The notes under the pieces are model-generated. The model had not been told where the DNA came from, did no database searches, and was given only the letters and a program-made list of their open reading frames with translations. A stretch of DNA of 64,000 nt, taken from contig NW_006766888.1 of the NCBI RefSeq assembly GCF_000275845.1, forward strand, positions 921,701 through 985,700, given 5' to 3'. The translations under genes were made by a program, and so were the position numbers. This DNA is from Dichomitus squalens LYAD-421 SS1. Its lineage: Eukaryota; Basidiomycota; Agaricomycetes; Polyporales; Polyporaceae. Below are positions 10,239 to 23,167 of the stretch, piece after piece. Position 1 is the first letter of the stretch, and the number at the start of each line of letters is the position of its first letter.

Positions 10239-12668
10239 TCATCGTAGAGGCGCATCGCGTTGGCTCTCATCAGACTCATCAAAGGCTGCTACCTGCACCT
10301 TCCTCACCACTCTCCTAGTCGAACCATCGTCGTCTCTGACCCAGTCTCTAACGAGGACGTAGCCGCCTCTCCTGGGCCCCCACACCACCCAGTAGTACCA
10401 ATACGCCACTCCTCCGAGAGAGATCAGCCAAGAAACCAAGACGTGCAGCTGTGAGTTTCCAGACGTTGAGCCGACGCGCGCTCAAATGGCCGAGTAGTGC
10501 TCACCCAGTATGGCAAGTGATCGTACACCTTGTAGCTGCGCGCAGGTGGGATGAGGGGTACGGCGACGAGGAAGACGTTCGAGACGAAAAAGAAAAAGAC
10601 GACCGGTGTCCACGCGCGAAAGGGAGGGTGCCAGTCGTAAGATGCGCGAAGTGCTTGTAGCGGCTTGGTAAGCCATGCATCGGGTAAGTGGATGAACAGG
10701 AGACCTCCGGAGATGAACATGTTGATCAGTGCGAGGGGGTAGGACGACACTGTGAGGTCGGTGAGCGACATGCACGGCGAGTAAGAGACGTTTAGATGAA
10801 TATACGAACGGCTGAGCATGAAAAGATACGCGTCTCCCGGCGGTACAAGAAGGACGATAGCAGTCGTCACGAGCCATTGCTCGAAAAGGCCGCCCAAAGG
10901 CGCATTGAATGGCTTATTACTAGCGAAGAGGGAGGAGAAGGGCAGGACACCTTCCCTCCCAAGCTCCTGAACCACTGTCTCCGAGCGTCAGGACGCCAGA
11001 AGCAAGGGTAAGAGTGTGAGGAGAAACGTGCCTCGGCCGTGCGTAAAGAGCACTGCAAGGATATTCCCAAGTGTTGACAGCGCCACGATCACACTTACAA
11101 TCTGCATCACAGTGGTTCAGTCATTCTTCACGAGACTGCCAACTAGGAGAGCATCGCATACCCTTTCGGCACCTACGCCCCACAGCTTCCCGAAGTATAG
11201 CGCAGCTGCAATCCGTCCACTTCCGACGATCTCTGCCTTATCGACGACCGCGTAGTATGCGACGTTGACAAGCATATAGACCAGCGTGACGGAGAGCATG
11301 GCCAAAGGAGCGGCGCGTTTCATCGTCCTGACCGGATCCTGGATCTCGGCGAGGGCGTAGTTCGCGTTCGAATATCCGATGAAGCACCTGCATGTGATTG
11401 CACAGCTATGATCTGTCTGCTCTATTCGTGAGGTGGAATGCGATGCACGCACCAGATCACATTGAAGAGTCCCGTCACGAACGCATTCGCGCCGCCGCTG
11501 AGGCTCCCATCCCACATCGTGGACCATTCGAAGTTCTTCGGAGGCTACGTGTGGGCTGAGCTATGTACCTGTACCGAGCACACCGGTCACCCCACTCACG
11601 TTCTCCAGCTTAAATCCGGGGATGCGGAGTAGAGAAGCGAGACCGCTCAGGGCGATCGCTGTGAGGACCAGCAGTTTGAAGATGCCCAGCACGTTCTGCA
11701 GACGCAGGCCCGCCTTGAGCGCCGTTCCGTGCAAGAGGAGGGCGAATGTGATGCACAACACCCCGGCAGCACGGGCGACGCTTGGAGACGGCGTTCCAGT
11801 GGGGTCGAGGGCATGCAGAGTGTCTGGGCACGCAGCGACATGTCAGTAAGTGAAGGGTAGATCTGACGCGCTGCCCTCACATTCTCCGAATACGGAACAG
11901 GAAGCAGCTTGCCAGCCCTGGGACACGACAGGGTCAGCTATCGTGAGACTGGGAAAAGCATAAAGCGTACCGTAAGCACTGCATACAACGCATATATGCA
12001 GGTAACTAGAAGCTTTGGCCGCCTGAAGATGAATTCAAGGTAGTTCTTCTCGCCTCCATTCTTGGGAAGCGCCTGACGAAACTATGTCAACTTCTTGCAT
12101 CGGTCGTCTCAACAAAAGCTACTCACCGTTCCAAGTTCCATGTACACCGCCGTCCCACACAGGGCAACGGTCGCGCCGAGGAGCCACATGATTAGCGATA
12201 GCCCAACGCTCCCCGACGAGCGGAGGATGACGCTCGAAGTTGCGAAAATGCTGCCATAAACCATAAGCATTGCTGGCAGACTATCAATCATGGCGCATGT
12301 ACCCTGTCCCGATGACTCTGTTGAATATCAACGAAGCTGCGCTAGTAGGACCTGTGTATCATCGCAATAAACGTTCTGCGTTAGACCGTTCCTTGACAAG
12401 AGAGCAAACACGCACCTAGCTGACGCTTGCGCGGAGATTCATCGGCTTATTGATAGAGGACATGAATGACGCTGCCGCGCCCACCAATAGTGAGAGCAAA
12501 CTTACCATCTATCAGTAATGCTTCATCTTCTATGAGCGCGACGGCTTGTACGTCTACGGACGCATACGTCTTCTTCGTTATGCCGCCGTTCTCGTCGTCC
12601 GAACTTAGCAGAGGTTCGCGTTCCGGAAGCTGCGAAGATCCCGCCTCCAAGTGGATTCGTCGAGACAT
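10239..12668 (-). CDS. APC-superfamily amino-acid permease (LAT / methionine-permease type)
   Basis: Thirteen exons can be followed on the minus strand: 12668-12506, 12445-12416, 12351-12303, 12250-12127, 12072-11971, 11917-11881, 11823-11600, 11544-11453, 11387-11162, 11101-11032, 10974-10810, 10749-10505 and 10448-10239, giving 578 residues. The hallmark LAT/MUP start VIGTGIFATSS lies at the end of a ~70-residue hydrophilic N-terminus. About 12 hydrophobic segments follow, with GGEKNYLEFIF, WCFIGYSNANYALAEIQDP and QELGREGVLPF in the positions typical of fungal high-affinity methionine/L-amino-acid permeases. Its likely role is amino-acid/proton uptake at the plasma membrane, and the exact substrate cannot be read. 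Intron 10 uses a GC donor (GCACGT) and intron 11 a GTTCGT donor; both are needed to keep the conserved frame. Thirteen exons fits other agaricomycete genes of this class. Confidence 0.88.
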
Positions 12669-14396
12669 TGATTGGGGAAACTGATAACCAAGACGTTATC
12701 TGGCCTCTGTATCCGATTGCTAAGACCGTCCAATAACAATGTCGAGGGTGTTCTCGGACGGTACTGGGAACTCAGGTTGATATGTCTCCCTGCCCGGCCC
12801 AGATATTGCACCGCCTATGCGGAACTGCATACCCCCGGGCCGTCAGCACGCTCAGTACGCCACTTTGCGTTCGGTCATAACAGAACACACACCTGAGCGG
12901 CTCGGGATAGTCGTGGTGGTTGTGATGTGCCCGTGAGTACTTCAAGAGAACCGGCGGACTGCTGCTGGTTGGCGACAAGGGTACCTAATTCGGGGTCGGC
13001 CGGAGTTCATATGTCAGCATGTGGATGAGATGCCGCTAGTAGCAGGCGGTAAGCAGCATAAGTGCCTGTGCTAGGGTCGCGCCTGGGATTAATGCTGCGT
13101 CAACAAACGGGGAGAGGCGCACTTGCTCTGCAATCTCACGCAACGATGGCGACTCCGGCTATTCTAAGCAGGTGACATGCTTAGAATGGAAGGTACCTGG
13201 CCTTGCGCTTGAGCAATTCCAGTTCCTGAAAAGATACAATGGTGGACAGAGATACACGAAGTAATGAGGCAACATCATTAGGCCATGCAACCTTTTCGGC
13301 AGCGGCGGAACATGTATGACGGTGCATCTGTACAAAAAATAGGTGGGCAAGGTCGCGTGCCGTGCGTACGTTCAAGTCCGTGATCGTGTTTGGTGCTATT
13401 TTTCAGGTCCCAGCGTCTAGATTAACCCGGTTCTGAACTTCGAGCTTCGAGGATATTCAGTGTTACTGTACGCTTATCTCATATGTTGTTATATTGAGGC
13501 CCTAGTCCTTGCTTCAAACTCGATTGCTGGTTTCTCGGTAAGCATGAGCAGAAGCACGACGTAAGATCTAGGTGTTGTATTCGATTGCACTGAGGTTTGA
13601 TGGCGGCAAATGAACTGATATGCTCGGCTATTCTCGGCCAGCGCTTGGCATTCATCTCGAAGTCAGTCAACCTCTCCTGTCGATGACATCGGCGGAGATA
13701 TATGCATTCATAGTGATAAAGGCATCTAATAACACAGAGAATTCATTCATAAGGCATGCTAAGGGAGACAACACCCGATAAAGGTACACGATGAGGAGGA
13801 TGCCCGGGGCGCTGAATCGCTTAGATCAGTTGCTAGGGATCCGGATCAATCCAGTCCGATCTACCCGACACCGGAGTCAAACTGCAGTCGTGCTTCCAGT
13901 GTCAACTCCCAGAAGGTATCTAGCCTACTTCCTAGACAAATATACTCGCTAAGGTGAAATCCACAAACAACAGTATAAATACGCAGCAAAACCTGAGAGT
14001 ACAATAAATGTACTGTTATACCTCCATAAACATGCCATAGGGAGGAACATACTTTGTACCGCGTCGCAACAATCCAAAGTCGTTCCCTTGCACGGCAACG
14101 AGATGCCACATGGTTGAGGCCACATGCACCGCCGAACGCTGGGTGCGCACCGCGGACCGGCTGAGCGCGCAATACTTGCCACACCGCCCATGCCACAGAC
14201 TTGTACAGAGCACAACCTCGTCCTATGGCAACGATCGATAGCAATATCGTGACGTTATCGCTCGTGCATTGCGTATAGTGTAAATACAAGGATGATTTTC
14301 TTCTGCTTCTTTCTTTCTAGCCCCTGCGAGGACCCGAGTGTGCGCGTACGTACGTTCCACCTTCTAAGGCAGATGTTCAGACAACTTGCCGCAAAA
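12669..14396. other. Intergenic region, no gene recognised
   Basis: About 1.7 kb between permease promoter and cyclophilin 3' end. The open frames are short, have many stops and show no family signature. No tRNA-like or obvious repeat structure was seen. Confidence 0.45.
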
Positions 14397-15171
14397 TCAG
14401 ACGGTACCGCTGTTGGCGATGACGATGCGGGCCTTGGGGGTACCTGATGCCGAGCCGAGAGACTCGACCTTCTTCACGATCTCAAGGCCCTCGACGACCT
14501 CACCTGCATTCATGCGGTCCTTCAGTTTCATGCAATCTATCGGAAACGCATATACGACGCACCGAAGACGACGTGGGCACCGTCGAGCCAGGACGTGACG
14601 ACAGTGGTGATGAAGAATTGCGAGCCGTTCGTGTTCTTGCCGGCGTTAGCCATGGAGAGGATACCAGGCTTCGTGTGCTTAAGCTGGAAGTTCTCGTCTG
14701 GGTAACGCAGCAGTGGAAAAATCAGCTCCTGCTCCACACTACGTGGAGCGTGTGAGACAAGGGATCCACTAACCTGCGAACTTCTCGCCGTAAATCGACT
14801 TTCCACCGGTACCGTTACCGCGGGTGAAGTCACCACCCTGGAGCATGAAGTTTGGAATGATACGGTGGAAAGCGGAGCCCTTGTAACCAAAACCGTGGAT
14901 GCCGGTGGCGAGCTCGCGGAAATTACGGGCGGTCTTCGGAACAACGTCGTCGTAGAGCTTGAAGACGATGCGGCCCGCGGGCTGGTCGTTGATCGTGATG
15001 TCGAACTATGCGCCCCCCGCCGCCGTCCCGAGTGCGAACAAGCGTGTACGTAAAAGACGCGCCAGGGAGGGAGGGGCAGTTGAGGGGTAAGACGATAAGT
15101 CAGTTGACAGCGTTTAGCGCGAGGAAAAGTACTGGGCGGCCGAGACGGAGACTTACGAAGACGTTGGACAT
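14397..15171 (-). CDS. Cyclophilin A-type peptidyl-prolyl cis-trans isomerase
   Basis: Four exons (15171-15157, 15005-14774, 14697-14563, 14503-14397) give 162 residues, the usual cyclophilin A length. The whole protein is one cyclophilin domain with [23 protein letters not shown] and [11 protein letters not shown]. The catalytic and cyclosporin-binding residues corresponding to human R55, F60, Q63 and W121 are present at R53, F58, Q61 and W119. There is no signal peptide, so it is cytosolic/nuclear; it catalyses prolyl isomerisation in folding proteins. Exon 1 encodes only five residues (MSNVF), which fixes the start. The first intron is 151 nt, longer than the rest. Confidence 0.96.
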
Positions 15172-18121
15172 GGTGACGAAGGTGAGAGAAGAAAGGAGGA
15201 GTGAGTGTATGGAACTGCAGACGAGCGCAGCTCTCTTATGGGTGGGGCAGGAAATTGCCGATCATGGTCATCATCAGCACAGATCTCCCCGATTCGATAA
15301 TCTAACCGCCGTGACAATCGGTCACAATCGGTGACTTTGCCCGCGCTCGCAAGTCGCCCAAGTACTTCCCTTGGGTGCTCACTGGCACCCGGCCATAGCC
15401 ATGCGTTCTTCTGGTCTCCGAACATGCATTGCCATCATTCTCAGCAGAATGTGCAGGCAGAGCATGACGCATATGCATTAATGCGCGGTTATCGCGCTAT
15501 CGTCGGATAGCACGCATCCTGAGCAGCGAAACTCCGGACTCGATCTAGCTCTACTCCCGACATAAAAGGGCAAAGTTTTCAGCTCTGCAAGCCCAGCTAC
15601 ACCCGGAGCTTCGAAAAATGCGACCTCGGTAACGAAGAGGTGCGCTGATAAAACTGTCGAAGCATCTTCTGCTGATTGATCCTGTGCAGGTGCGGAACTG
15701 GCCTTCCAGTCTATGAGTCCATGAGCGGTGCCCTTGAACGTGCCCCTTGTCCTGGATCACGTATATCTTCCGGTAACCCGAAATTCTCTCGTCCGGGCCA
15801 CCCTTGGACAAACTCTGTCTGGTCGTATCGCCGGCGGCTGTCTATGCACTCAGCAGTCCAGCTGAATCACCCTGCGTAGTCGGATTCGAGGCCTAGCTCC
15901 TTCTACCTTTCTTCTACGGCACGCCGATCGGCTCGTCCCTTTGGTGAAATGTTTCCGCGGACAAATACGGAAGATCCGCTGCACTCACGGACGTCTTATG
16001 GATCATAGGGAAGCCGCTTGTGCCGGCATGCTTCCTTTCTCATGACTTCATGTCAGGCGTGGCCTGAGCCACAACCATGACTTTCGAAGGGCCGCGCACA
16101 TACTCGCACAGGATGTCTTCAGGCTCACCCCTCTCTATCATAGCCACAGAGCCCATACACGTCGTCCGAATCGTGCTCAACACTGGACCGCAGCGCCCCG
16201 AGACCCTCGGAATATTGGCTCACATTCGTTGGCCGCTCAATGTCAAAAACCCCATGTCTGTCCCACTTCATCCACATAGCTGTGCCACCGCTCTAGCATC
16301 TATGAAGAGTGTGCGAAGAGTCACGCCCTCATGGCGAGAAGGTTCATGGAAGAAGTGCTTGAAGTCAGTGTTTGGTACTAATAATCTGCATGGAAGGCTC
16401 GAGGCGCTTCGGTATGGTGCTTCTTAGGGCCTCAACAACACTTCCCTCTATCCGGCGGCGCCGCTTCGCACCTTCCACGCTCTCTCCGCTCGGCATTCAT
16501 GCTATTCTACGGGGGCAAGGAGATCTGACTGAGGGTGGCTCGTGTGACACACACCACTCCTGCCCGCACAAAGGATGAGTGCAATCGGCGATGTTGGTGC
16601 GCAATTTTTCGCCGAGTATCGGACCTGTTTACTGTCTGCGAAGTTGAACGTCGAACATCGGATGTTTCATTGTGGGGGAGACTCATGTTTACCCTCGTTC
16701 CTCCTCCCTTTCAGAGCGAAGTAGCGACCCCGCGTGCTCCAAATGCAGCAGTTTGAGGAACGGCTTGGCGCTGCTTCCCCTCTTCGTGTCACTTGCTCCG
16801 GCCGGTCCTCGCCCCGACCCCAGCGTACGTCCCTCGCGCTCTTCGTCAGGCGTCCATGCCGCTAGGAGACCAGAAGCTGCTCGTTCAGGCTCGGCGCAAA
16901 GTTCAAGATCCACTCGATCTGCCTCTCATGCGTTTTCTGGCCCCATCCATTCCGCACTGTGTCTCGACGACTCCTCCGAAGCTGGGGTGGGCACGTCTGC
17001 AGCGTTCCGCCTTCCACGCCCGTCGCGCTCGCTGGTCTGTCAGGCATTGACTGTTGCTCCTCATAGGTGGCGATCACGCATCCAGATCTGACCTCCAAAA
17101 TTACTGACAAGGATCATGTCAATCTGAAGAGAGCACGCGCGTCGATCTGCGGCCTCCCCATTATACAATGGTATCTCGAATTCGATGGTGAGGACCACGA
17201 CGTTTTGCGCCAAGCCACTCTGTACCACAAGGTTCAGCCTGACTAAGTGAGCACCAGTGAAGTTACAGCATGAGCGCCTCGTCGATGCTATAGGGTTCTC
17301 CGGTGGGCACGTTCTAGAAGGTCTCGACCTTTAGGTGGGGTTGAGTTCATGGCGATGACATCTATCTCCTTTCTTCGACCCGTCTTACTCCGCCCAACTC
17401 TCACCGCGTTGCCCCTTGCAACGTTTTCGACTCCAATAGAGACTGCTGTGTCCGCGAGTATTCTTGGGAAGGCGGGGCCGACTTTCAGTGTCAATGAGAG
17501 GACAAGGCTGGCGAAGGACATGAACCATGCGGTGAGCATCTGCCACCACAATGCTACGTATTACCGGCTGGGCCGGCGGTGGTGTCTCTCATCTCAAATG
17601 CACCACCCTTCGAAGAAGTCCCCTTCCACCAATCCAACAGGAGCGCCAACGAATTTGTGGGTTACGTGACCAGGTGACGCTTGGTGCAGTTGGGGGTGGT
17701 CAGAGTGCACGATCAGGCTGAGGCGGTTCTAAGACCGATCCTGAAGCGATTCTCACTTCTGGGAGTCGCATCAGAACCGACCTGTACACTGACCATCCCC
17801 CTTTGGTGTTGCAAGGCGACCTCGAACACGATTCTGGTACTGCAATTCTGCCTTTCTCAGCTATATATTATTCCACGTCTGCCTTTAGTGCCCGGCCATG
17901 TTGCGCTCTTCAACATTCTACATAACCACAAATGTCAAAGACAAAGTGACTGGATCTGCTTTCCACTAGGAACCGCGCAAGTTTTGGAAATGATCGTCTC
18001 TATATGCAGGATTGCTCCTCGGAAAGTCGTTCGTTCAACACTGTTACCTCCAGGGGTGCCTATGCACGTATCCTCGGGCTGCCACTTGGTTCGGCACGAA
18101 CTACGTCTGCCTTGGGCTATA
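15172..18121. other. Gene-poor region, nothing recognised
   Basis: Nearly 3 kb with only short, overlapping frames. A minus-strand stretch at 17288-17551 reads like a hydrophobic segment plus a basic tail (WFMSFASLVLSLTLKVG), but no flanking exons could be joined, so it is at most a gene remnant. The transposon-like element begins at 18124. Confidence 0.4.
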
Positions 18122-18123
18122 TA

Positions 18124-19007
18124 CACTGCTAGACAAAAGGTGGTGGCAGGCCAGTGGCGGACATGATTGTGGAATTCCAGGTGGAATCCGGTGGCATTCC
18201 AGTACTCAACAAAATAGGTGGGATTTCACAATCCAGCCAGTCATTGAGATTACGTGGCAACTATGCACAATCGGGGGGGGGGGGCATACAGGGGGCACAC
18301 GGTCGACGACGTGTTGAATTGTCTGGGCATTCAGGCTCACAGCGTCCCAGTGTAAGAAGTAAGCATATCATTAGCTTGCGAGGACAACGTGTAGATAACT
18401 ATGGAGCATAGTTGCCAGCGGCAGGTTCTATGACTACAACGTCTAGCGACTAGGTGCAAATTACGCTATGACATAGTACACTACATGGAATTGTTAAGTT
18501 GTTTGAAACCTGTTAGGATACTCTAGAGCATTCCTAATGGTGGATGATAGGAGGGACGGAACAGCTGGACGTCAGAAAACAGAGCACACTCACCTCTCGC
18601 TGACAGGAAATTTTCACCGAGGGAGATGATCAATGGGTCTGTTGAGTAGGGAAAGTCAAAAGGAAAGGCAATAAGGCGACAAGTGCAAACGAGACGGGAA
18701 TTGTGCAAATTGTTATGGGCAGATCGCTCACAGGGGAGGATGGTGGGTAAGGGAGTGCTAGGGTGCTGCAGACAAGGAGACCAGGAGAGACAACACTTCG
18801 AAGTTCGAAGTTCGAGCTACACTCGTCGTCGAGGTTCTCTCGGATCACGCCATGCCGAGGTCACGTGATGAGCAACTGGAGATCCAGCGGACCTTCCGCT
18901 GGAATCCCACATATTTTGTTGAGGACTGGAAATCCACAAGAAAACGCACTGGATCTCTACAATCCCAGGAATTCCACTGGCCTGCCACCACCACCTGTCT
19001 AGCAGTG
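18124..19007. mobile_element. Non-autonomous TIR element (MITE-like, TA-flanked)
   Basis: The 5' end CACTGCTAGACA at 18124-18135 is matched exactly in inverted orientation at 18996-19007. The inverted similarity continues inward for more than 100 bases with small indels, sharing GGTGGTGGCAGGCCAGTGG and CTCAACAAAATA. TA precedes the left end (18122-18123) and follows the right end (19008-19009), as expected for a Tc1/mariner-type target duplication. The arms hold several degenerate GGAATTCCAG-like repeats. The 880-bp body has a 12-G run at 18273-18284 and no transposase frame. Confidence 0.7.
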
Positions 19008-19009
19008 TA

Positions 19010-20439
19010 GAAGGGGCTATAGAAACGTCGTCCAGCGTGCAATTAGATCACCCCTATTGAAGCGGTGGCGTCCGATATCAGTATGCCATGCATATGATGG
19101 CGATCTGGCGATGTCGCGACTATCTCGCAAGATATTGTTACAACAATTGTCCTCTGGCTTTTCTCGCGCCCACAGTCCTTGGAAGGACTCGCATAATAAA
19201 TTGAGTTGCCATGGACAGTATGAAGACTGGGAGCCCGAGCACGGTGTATGAACCGAGGTCACATTCATCAGCTGCGGAGTACTTCAGGATCGGAGTAGGG
19301 ATACCGCCGACGACTGGGACGATCGATGCCACTTAGAACTATAGGTAGAGCAGTATATTCTGGTCCCCTCGGCATGAGACAAAGTGCAATGCGCTCCTTC
19401 AAAATAGCTTGTGCGCAGCATCGCGCGAACGCAACCAGGAGACGATCCTCGAGGCTGGACATTCTTTTCCGGGAACAGCGACACATCGCGACCAGAAAAC
19501 CACATGCCGAAAACAGAAGGCACTGGTGGTCATTGTCAATTGATTGAGGATTGTAGGGGCAGCCAAGACATCCGGTGGATGTGACACGCTGCTCTAGCTT
19601 GAGAGCTTGAGCGCTTGAGCTGCTTCTGGTTTGAACCGAACACTTTGAACGGCCGTCGGTGGTCAGAAAATCAAATCAACTGTGCAATACCTCTAATGTT
19701 CCTCTGCAGCGCTGTGGCCCCACAACATGACACGCCTAGGCACGGGGGCATTCGAACTGAAAAAGGCTCCATCGCGAGTCGCAAACGGTGAGGGCTTCTT
19801 GCTGGAGTGGGGAGCGGAAGCCACGGACATGGCTGATGACGGGCTCCGTTAAGGCCCTGAGGAGCTGATGAGGCCTGGGTACGCGGGTGGATTAGATGCA
19901 GGTGATTGCATCCTGAACTCACGCCGAGCGGAGCGGCCAGTCCTGCAGATGTAAGGACTGCGGAAGGGATGATAGGTTCTAGGTTGTTGGGCACAAAGCC
20001 CTCGCACGATGTTGGGCTCGGATTGAAGAATAATCTGATGGGCGAGCGACGCGAGCGCGATGGGCAAGGAGAGTGACAGCGCGAGATGGGGGCGCGTTGA
20101 TAGGCTCTTGGCAGGCGGTGGTGGGCGGGCAGCCTCGGTGCACATGGCCCCGGCACAACGTTTCTCTCCAGAACGTCAGGCACTCAGCCGCCTCCAGCCG
20201 TGTGGCTCGCGAATCCGACGCTCTGGTTCTGACCATCTACGCGAATGCAGTACAGTAACTTGAATGCAAAATCTGCTCGGCCTTATACCCGGCATGCATC
20301 TCCTCGCTCCTCTTTCCCCGTCTCCCCCATCCCAGCCCCGTCTTGCACTGGGGTTGTCCTCCATGCTCTTACCCGCTGCTGCTTTATGAATACGCTCCGC
20401 TAGTCATCCATTCCTTACGACCCACTGTACATACCGTCA
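19010..20439. other. Intergenic region, no gene recognised
   Basis: No coding exons with family resemblance were found. GGGCTATA occurs both just before the TIR element (18114-18121) and just after it (19014-19021), which could be chance or an older target duplication. The last ~180 bases upstream of 20440 are C/T-rich and probably hold the promoter of the next gene. Confidence 0.4.
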
Positions 20440-22446
20440 ATGAGCGGTCACTTTGTCCCCGAGCCAGTGTGAGTGCCCGCCTGAATGGTGTCGCCTAATC
20501 GTGCATCCGACTGACGGTGGCTTCGTGACGTATTGGCAGATACATCCATAACTACTTGCATCTCGTTGGTGTTGGTACGTCATACCAGACCGCCCAAGAG
20601 CCTCCAGGTCAGGCGGCTGACTAGCGGTCGCTCCGTCAAGCTATCTTGTACTATGACTTCCTCCTCACGTTTGGAGACGAGTACTGGAGGATATGGAAGA
20701 ACCGCAAGACAGTCGCCTCTGGTCTGTTCTTCCTCAACCGATATCTCCCTGTATTTGCCGTATGTTTCCTGGTTGCTGTGTATATAGCCGACACGCCTAT
20801 CGAAATGTCGCTCGTTCTTTCAGGACATGGTGGTGAATTGGGGCAACTTCCATGAGTTCCCAACAGAAGCAGTGAGTCCTCCCGATAATGCACGCTGCGA
20901 GCTACAATCCTCAGACTTATTACTTTGCTCAGGGGTGAGTCAAAAGCATACTCTCATTGAGCGCATGTGTGAATCTTCCCTTCTTCGCCCTCCAGTTGCA
21001 GGCATTATGCGTTTTTCCGTCAAGTTCTCCTGATCGTGAATCAGGTCGTTGTCTGCTGTGAGTATTTATCACGTTGACAAGTATCGATCGTCGATCACTT
21101 ACTGCGGTCATTTTCTGTCACTTTGATCTTGACAGATATTCTCTTCCTGAGAACCTTCGCGCTCTACGGGCGATCTTGGCGCGTCGGTGGCTCCGTCCTA
21201 GGGTTCTCGTTCTCATTGTTGGGCATCTCGGTGGTGAGCTATCTTGCATCTCCACATGTCATACCAATATATCTTATAGTGCCGACAAAGTGGGCTGTGA
21301 TCGGTCAACACGAGGATGTTGAACTTCGAGGGGGATGCCATACAGCCGCGGACCGTATAACGTAAGCGTCTGTACTTAACGCATCTTTTGCAGTACTTCT
21401 AACTCCGCCGCCATTGCTCATTACCGTAGCGCGATCCGTGAGTGCTCCTTCTCACTACATGTGCGCTCGCATATTGAGGCATCGAATTATAGGCACTGCC
21501 GTCGCATGGGAATCTCTCTTCCTCTTTGACTGCACGATCTTCTCCCTAACGCTTTTTAAAACCCTCCGGGAACGACGTCGTAACCCTGTTGCCTCGGGAA
21601 AGCGTGATATCGTATCCCTTGTTATGAGAGATGGTATGCGCCTTCATCCACCGTTGCCCACCACGCGGTATTGTACTCACGAATGTCCGCCGCTCAGGTA
21701 CTTTATACTTCGCGTACGTTCGTCCCACAACGTGAGCCACGGCGCCGTCCTTCCGACTAACCTTTCCCACCCGCAGGGTGATGGCGTCAGCAAATCTGGC
21801 GAACACATTAACCTTCTACGTAAGTCCGTCCCAACGAATTCCGCCGTGATCGATATTCGACCGTTCACACGCTCTTTCTCCACCAGTTCCTCGAGGTGAG
21901 TTCTTCGCGCCACCGCCGGGCTCCCCGACCTCACGCACAGCCCAACCAAATTGACATCCCCCTCTCCTATTCGGTGAATTCTCCCGTGTCTTCTCCCTCG
22001 GGCTCCCACCCTATCCCCCTCAGCCCCTGCTCCGCGGATGCCTCTCCACGGCCGCGAGCAGCATCTCCGTGACGATGATGTCCCGGCTCATGCTCAACCT
22101 GCACTCCTCCGCCTTCGCGCGCAACGAGCTCGTCACGACGCGCACGGGCGACACCGCCTCCTCCTCCTCCAACTCCACCACACTCATGTTCACGTCCCGC
22201 ATCTCCATGCCGCACCTGCTCTCGACGGGCTGGGACCCCGAGGGGTCCCGCCTCCACCGCGAGTCCGCGTACGTGCGCGACCTGCACAGCGCGCGCGACG
22301 GCGGGTACATCGAGGAGGTGTACGAGCTCGCGGACTACCGTGGGGGCCGCGAGGACGAGAGCGGGCACCTGAGGGTGCCGTTGCAGGGGCGCGGAGGAGT
22401 GGAGATCGGGAAGCCCATCGTCGGGAGGAGGGAGTATCACGACTAA
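20440..22446 (+). CDS. DUF6533-like multi-pass membrane protein
   Basis: Fourteen exons (20440-20468, 20540-20574, 20641-20759, 20824-20871, 20915-20934, 20996-21057, 21136-21233, 21291-21361, 21394-21437, 21493-21633, 21698-21713, 21777-21819, 21887-21895, 22024-22446) join to 385 residues. The N-terminal YLHLVGVAILYYDFLLTFG followed by an EYWRIWKN turn is the signature of DUF6533, a basidiomycete family of about seven membrane passes. Later segments (QVLLIVNQVVV, ILFLRTFALYG, WESLFLFDCTIFSLTLFKT, SVTMMSRLMLNLH) fit the rest of the family. The ~90-residue C-terminal tail is hydrophilic and cytosolic-looking. Exons of 9, 16 and 20 nt and an intron of 32 nt make the model fragile in the middle. 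The 57-nt intron after 21233 is in frame and stop-free, so it could be retained. Function unknown; a receptor-like role is often guessed but not shown. Confidence 0.75.
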
Positions 22447-22684
22447 CGACTAAGGGTTATTGCAGGCACTGTGCTTATCCAGGTGGACTCCCTTCGTAGT
22501 GTGATTGACGGGTGGTCTGAGAGCTCTTATAGTATCCCCTTGCACGGGTCGCTCCTGAATGTACATCTTGAACCATGTAGTTATATTCTCAACGATACCC
22601 GTGTTCGCGCAGAGCTCGTAGGACATCATGTTGGTATAGCCCTCTCTAACGCTATATATACTGCTTGTAATCTGCATCTAACAA

Positions 22685-22766
22685 GTCCCTATCGATTAGT
22701 GGTTAGATCATCACGTTGTGGTCACACAATTCCGTGAAGACGCCGGCTCGAATCCGGCTAGGGACA
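22685..22766 (+). tRNA. tRNA-His (GUG) with short intron
   Basis: The acceptor stem GTCCCTA pairs with TAGGGAC, followed by A73. The anticodon stem TCACG/CGTGA encloses the loop TT-GTG-G with anticodon GUG and a ~10-nt intron after position 37. The T arm GCCGG-CTCGAAT-CCGGC is complete. TTTT at 22768-22771 is a Pol III terminator. The mature length is 72 nt; the extra 5' G of tRNA-His is normally added after transcription. Confidence 0.92.
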
Positions 22767-23167
22767 GTTTTGGTCTAAGGAAATCGCTTACGTCCCACGT
22801 AGCAACCAGGAAGCACTGATGTCACCGTTTTTCTTTTTGTTCCAGAAGCAGCAACTTCCTCACGGATATCGAGCTGGGCAACGTTTGCTGGCACGCAGAA
22901 TTGACTTGTAGCGAGGAAAACGAGCGATATTACTAAACGACGGTGAGGTATACATCAGGAAGCCCACAACAGCAGAGGAAAACGTCCAGATACGTCCAAG
23001 ATACGATAAAGCATCCCTGATCAAGCACTTTCGATACTGTTCAGAGCGAGGTAGTGGGGAACCGGCAAGCTCAAGGAGGCTTACAAGACCGAAGTCCTCT
23101 TGCACCTGCAGCCAACCTGACGCTGGTACGCTGGTAGCAGGGAAAGAGGATTTATATGCACTCATGC
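22767..23167. other. Intergenic region, no gene seen
   Basis: 3' flanks of the tRNA-His gene and of the GPI-anchored protein gene. Nothing else was recognised. Confidence 0.5.
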
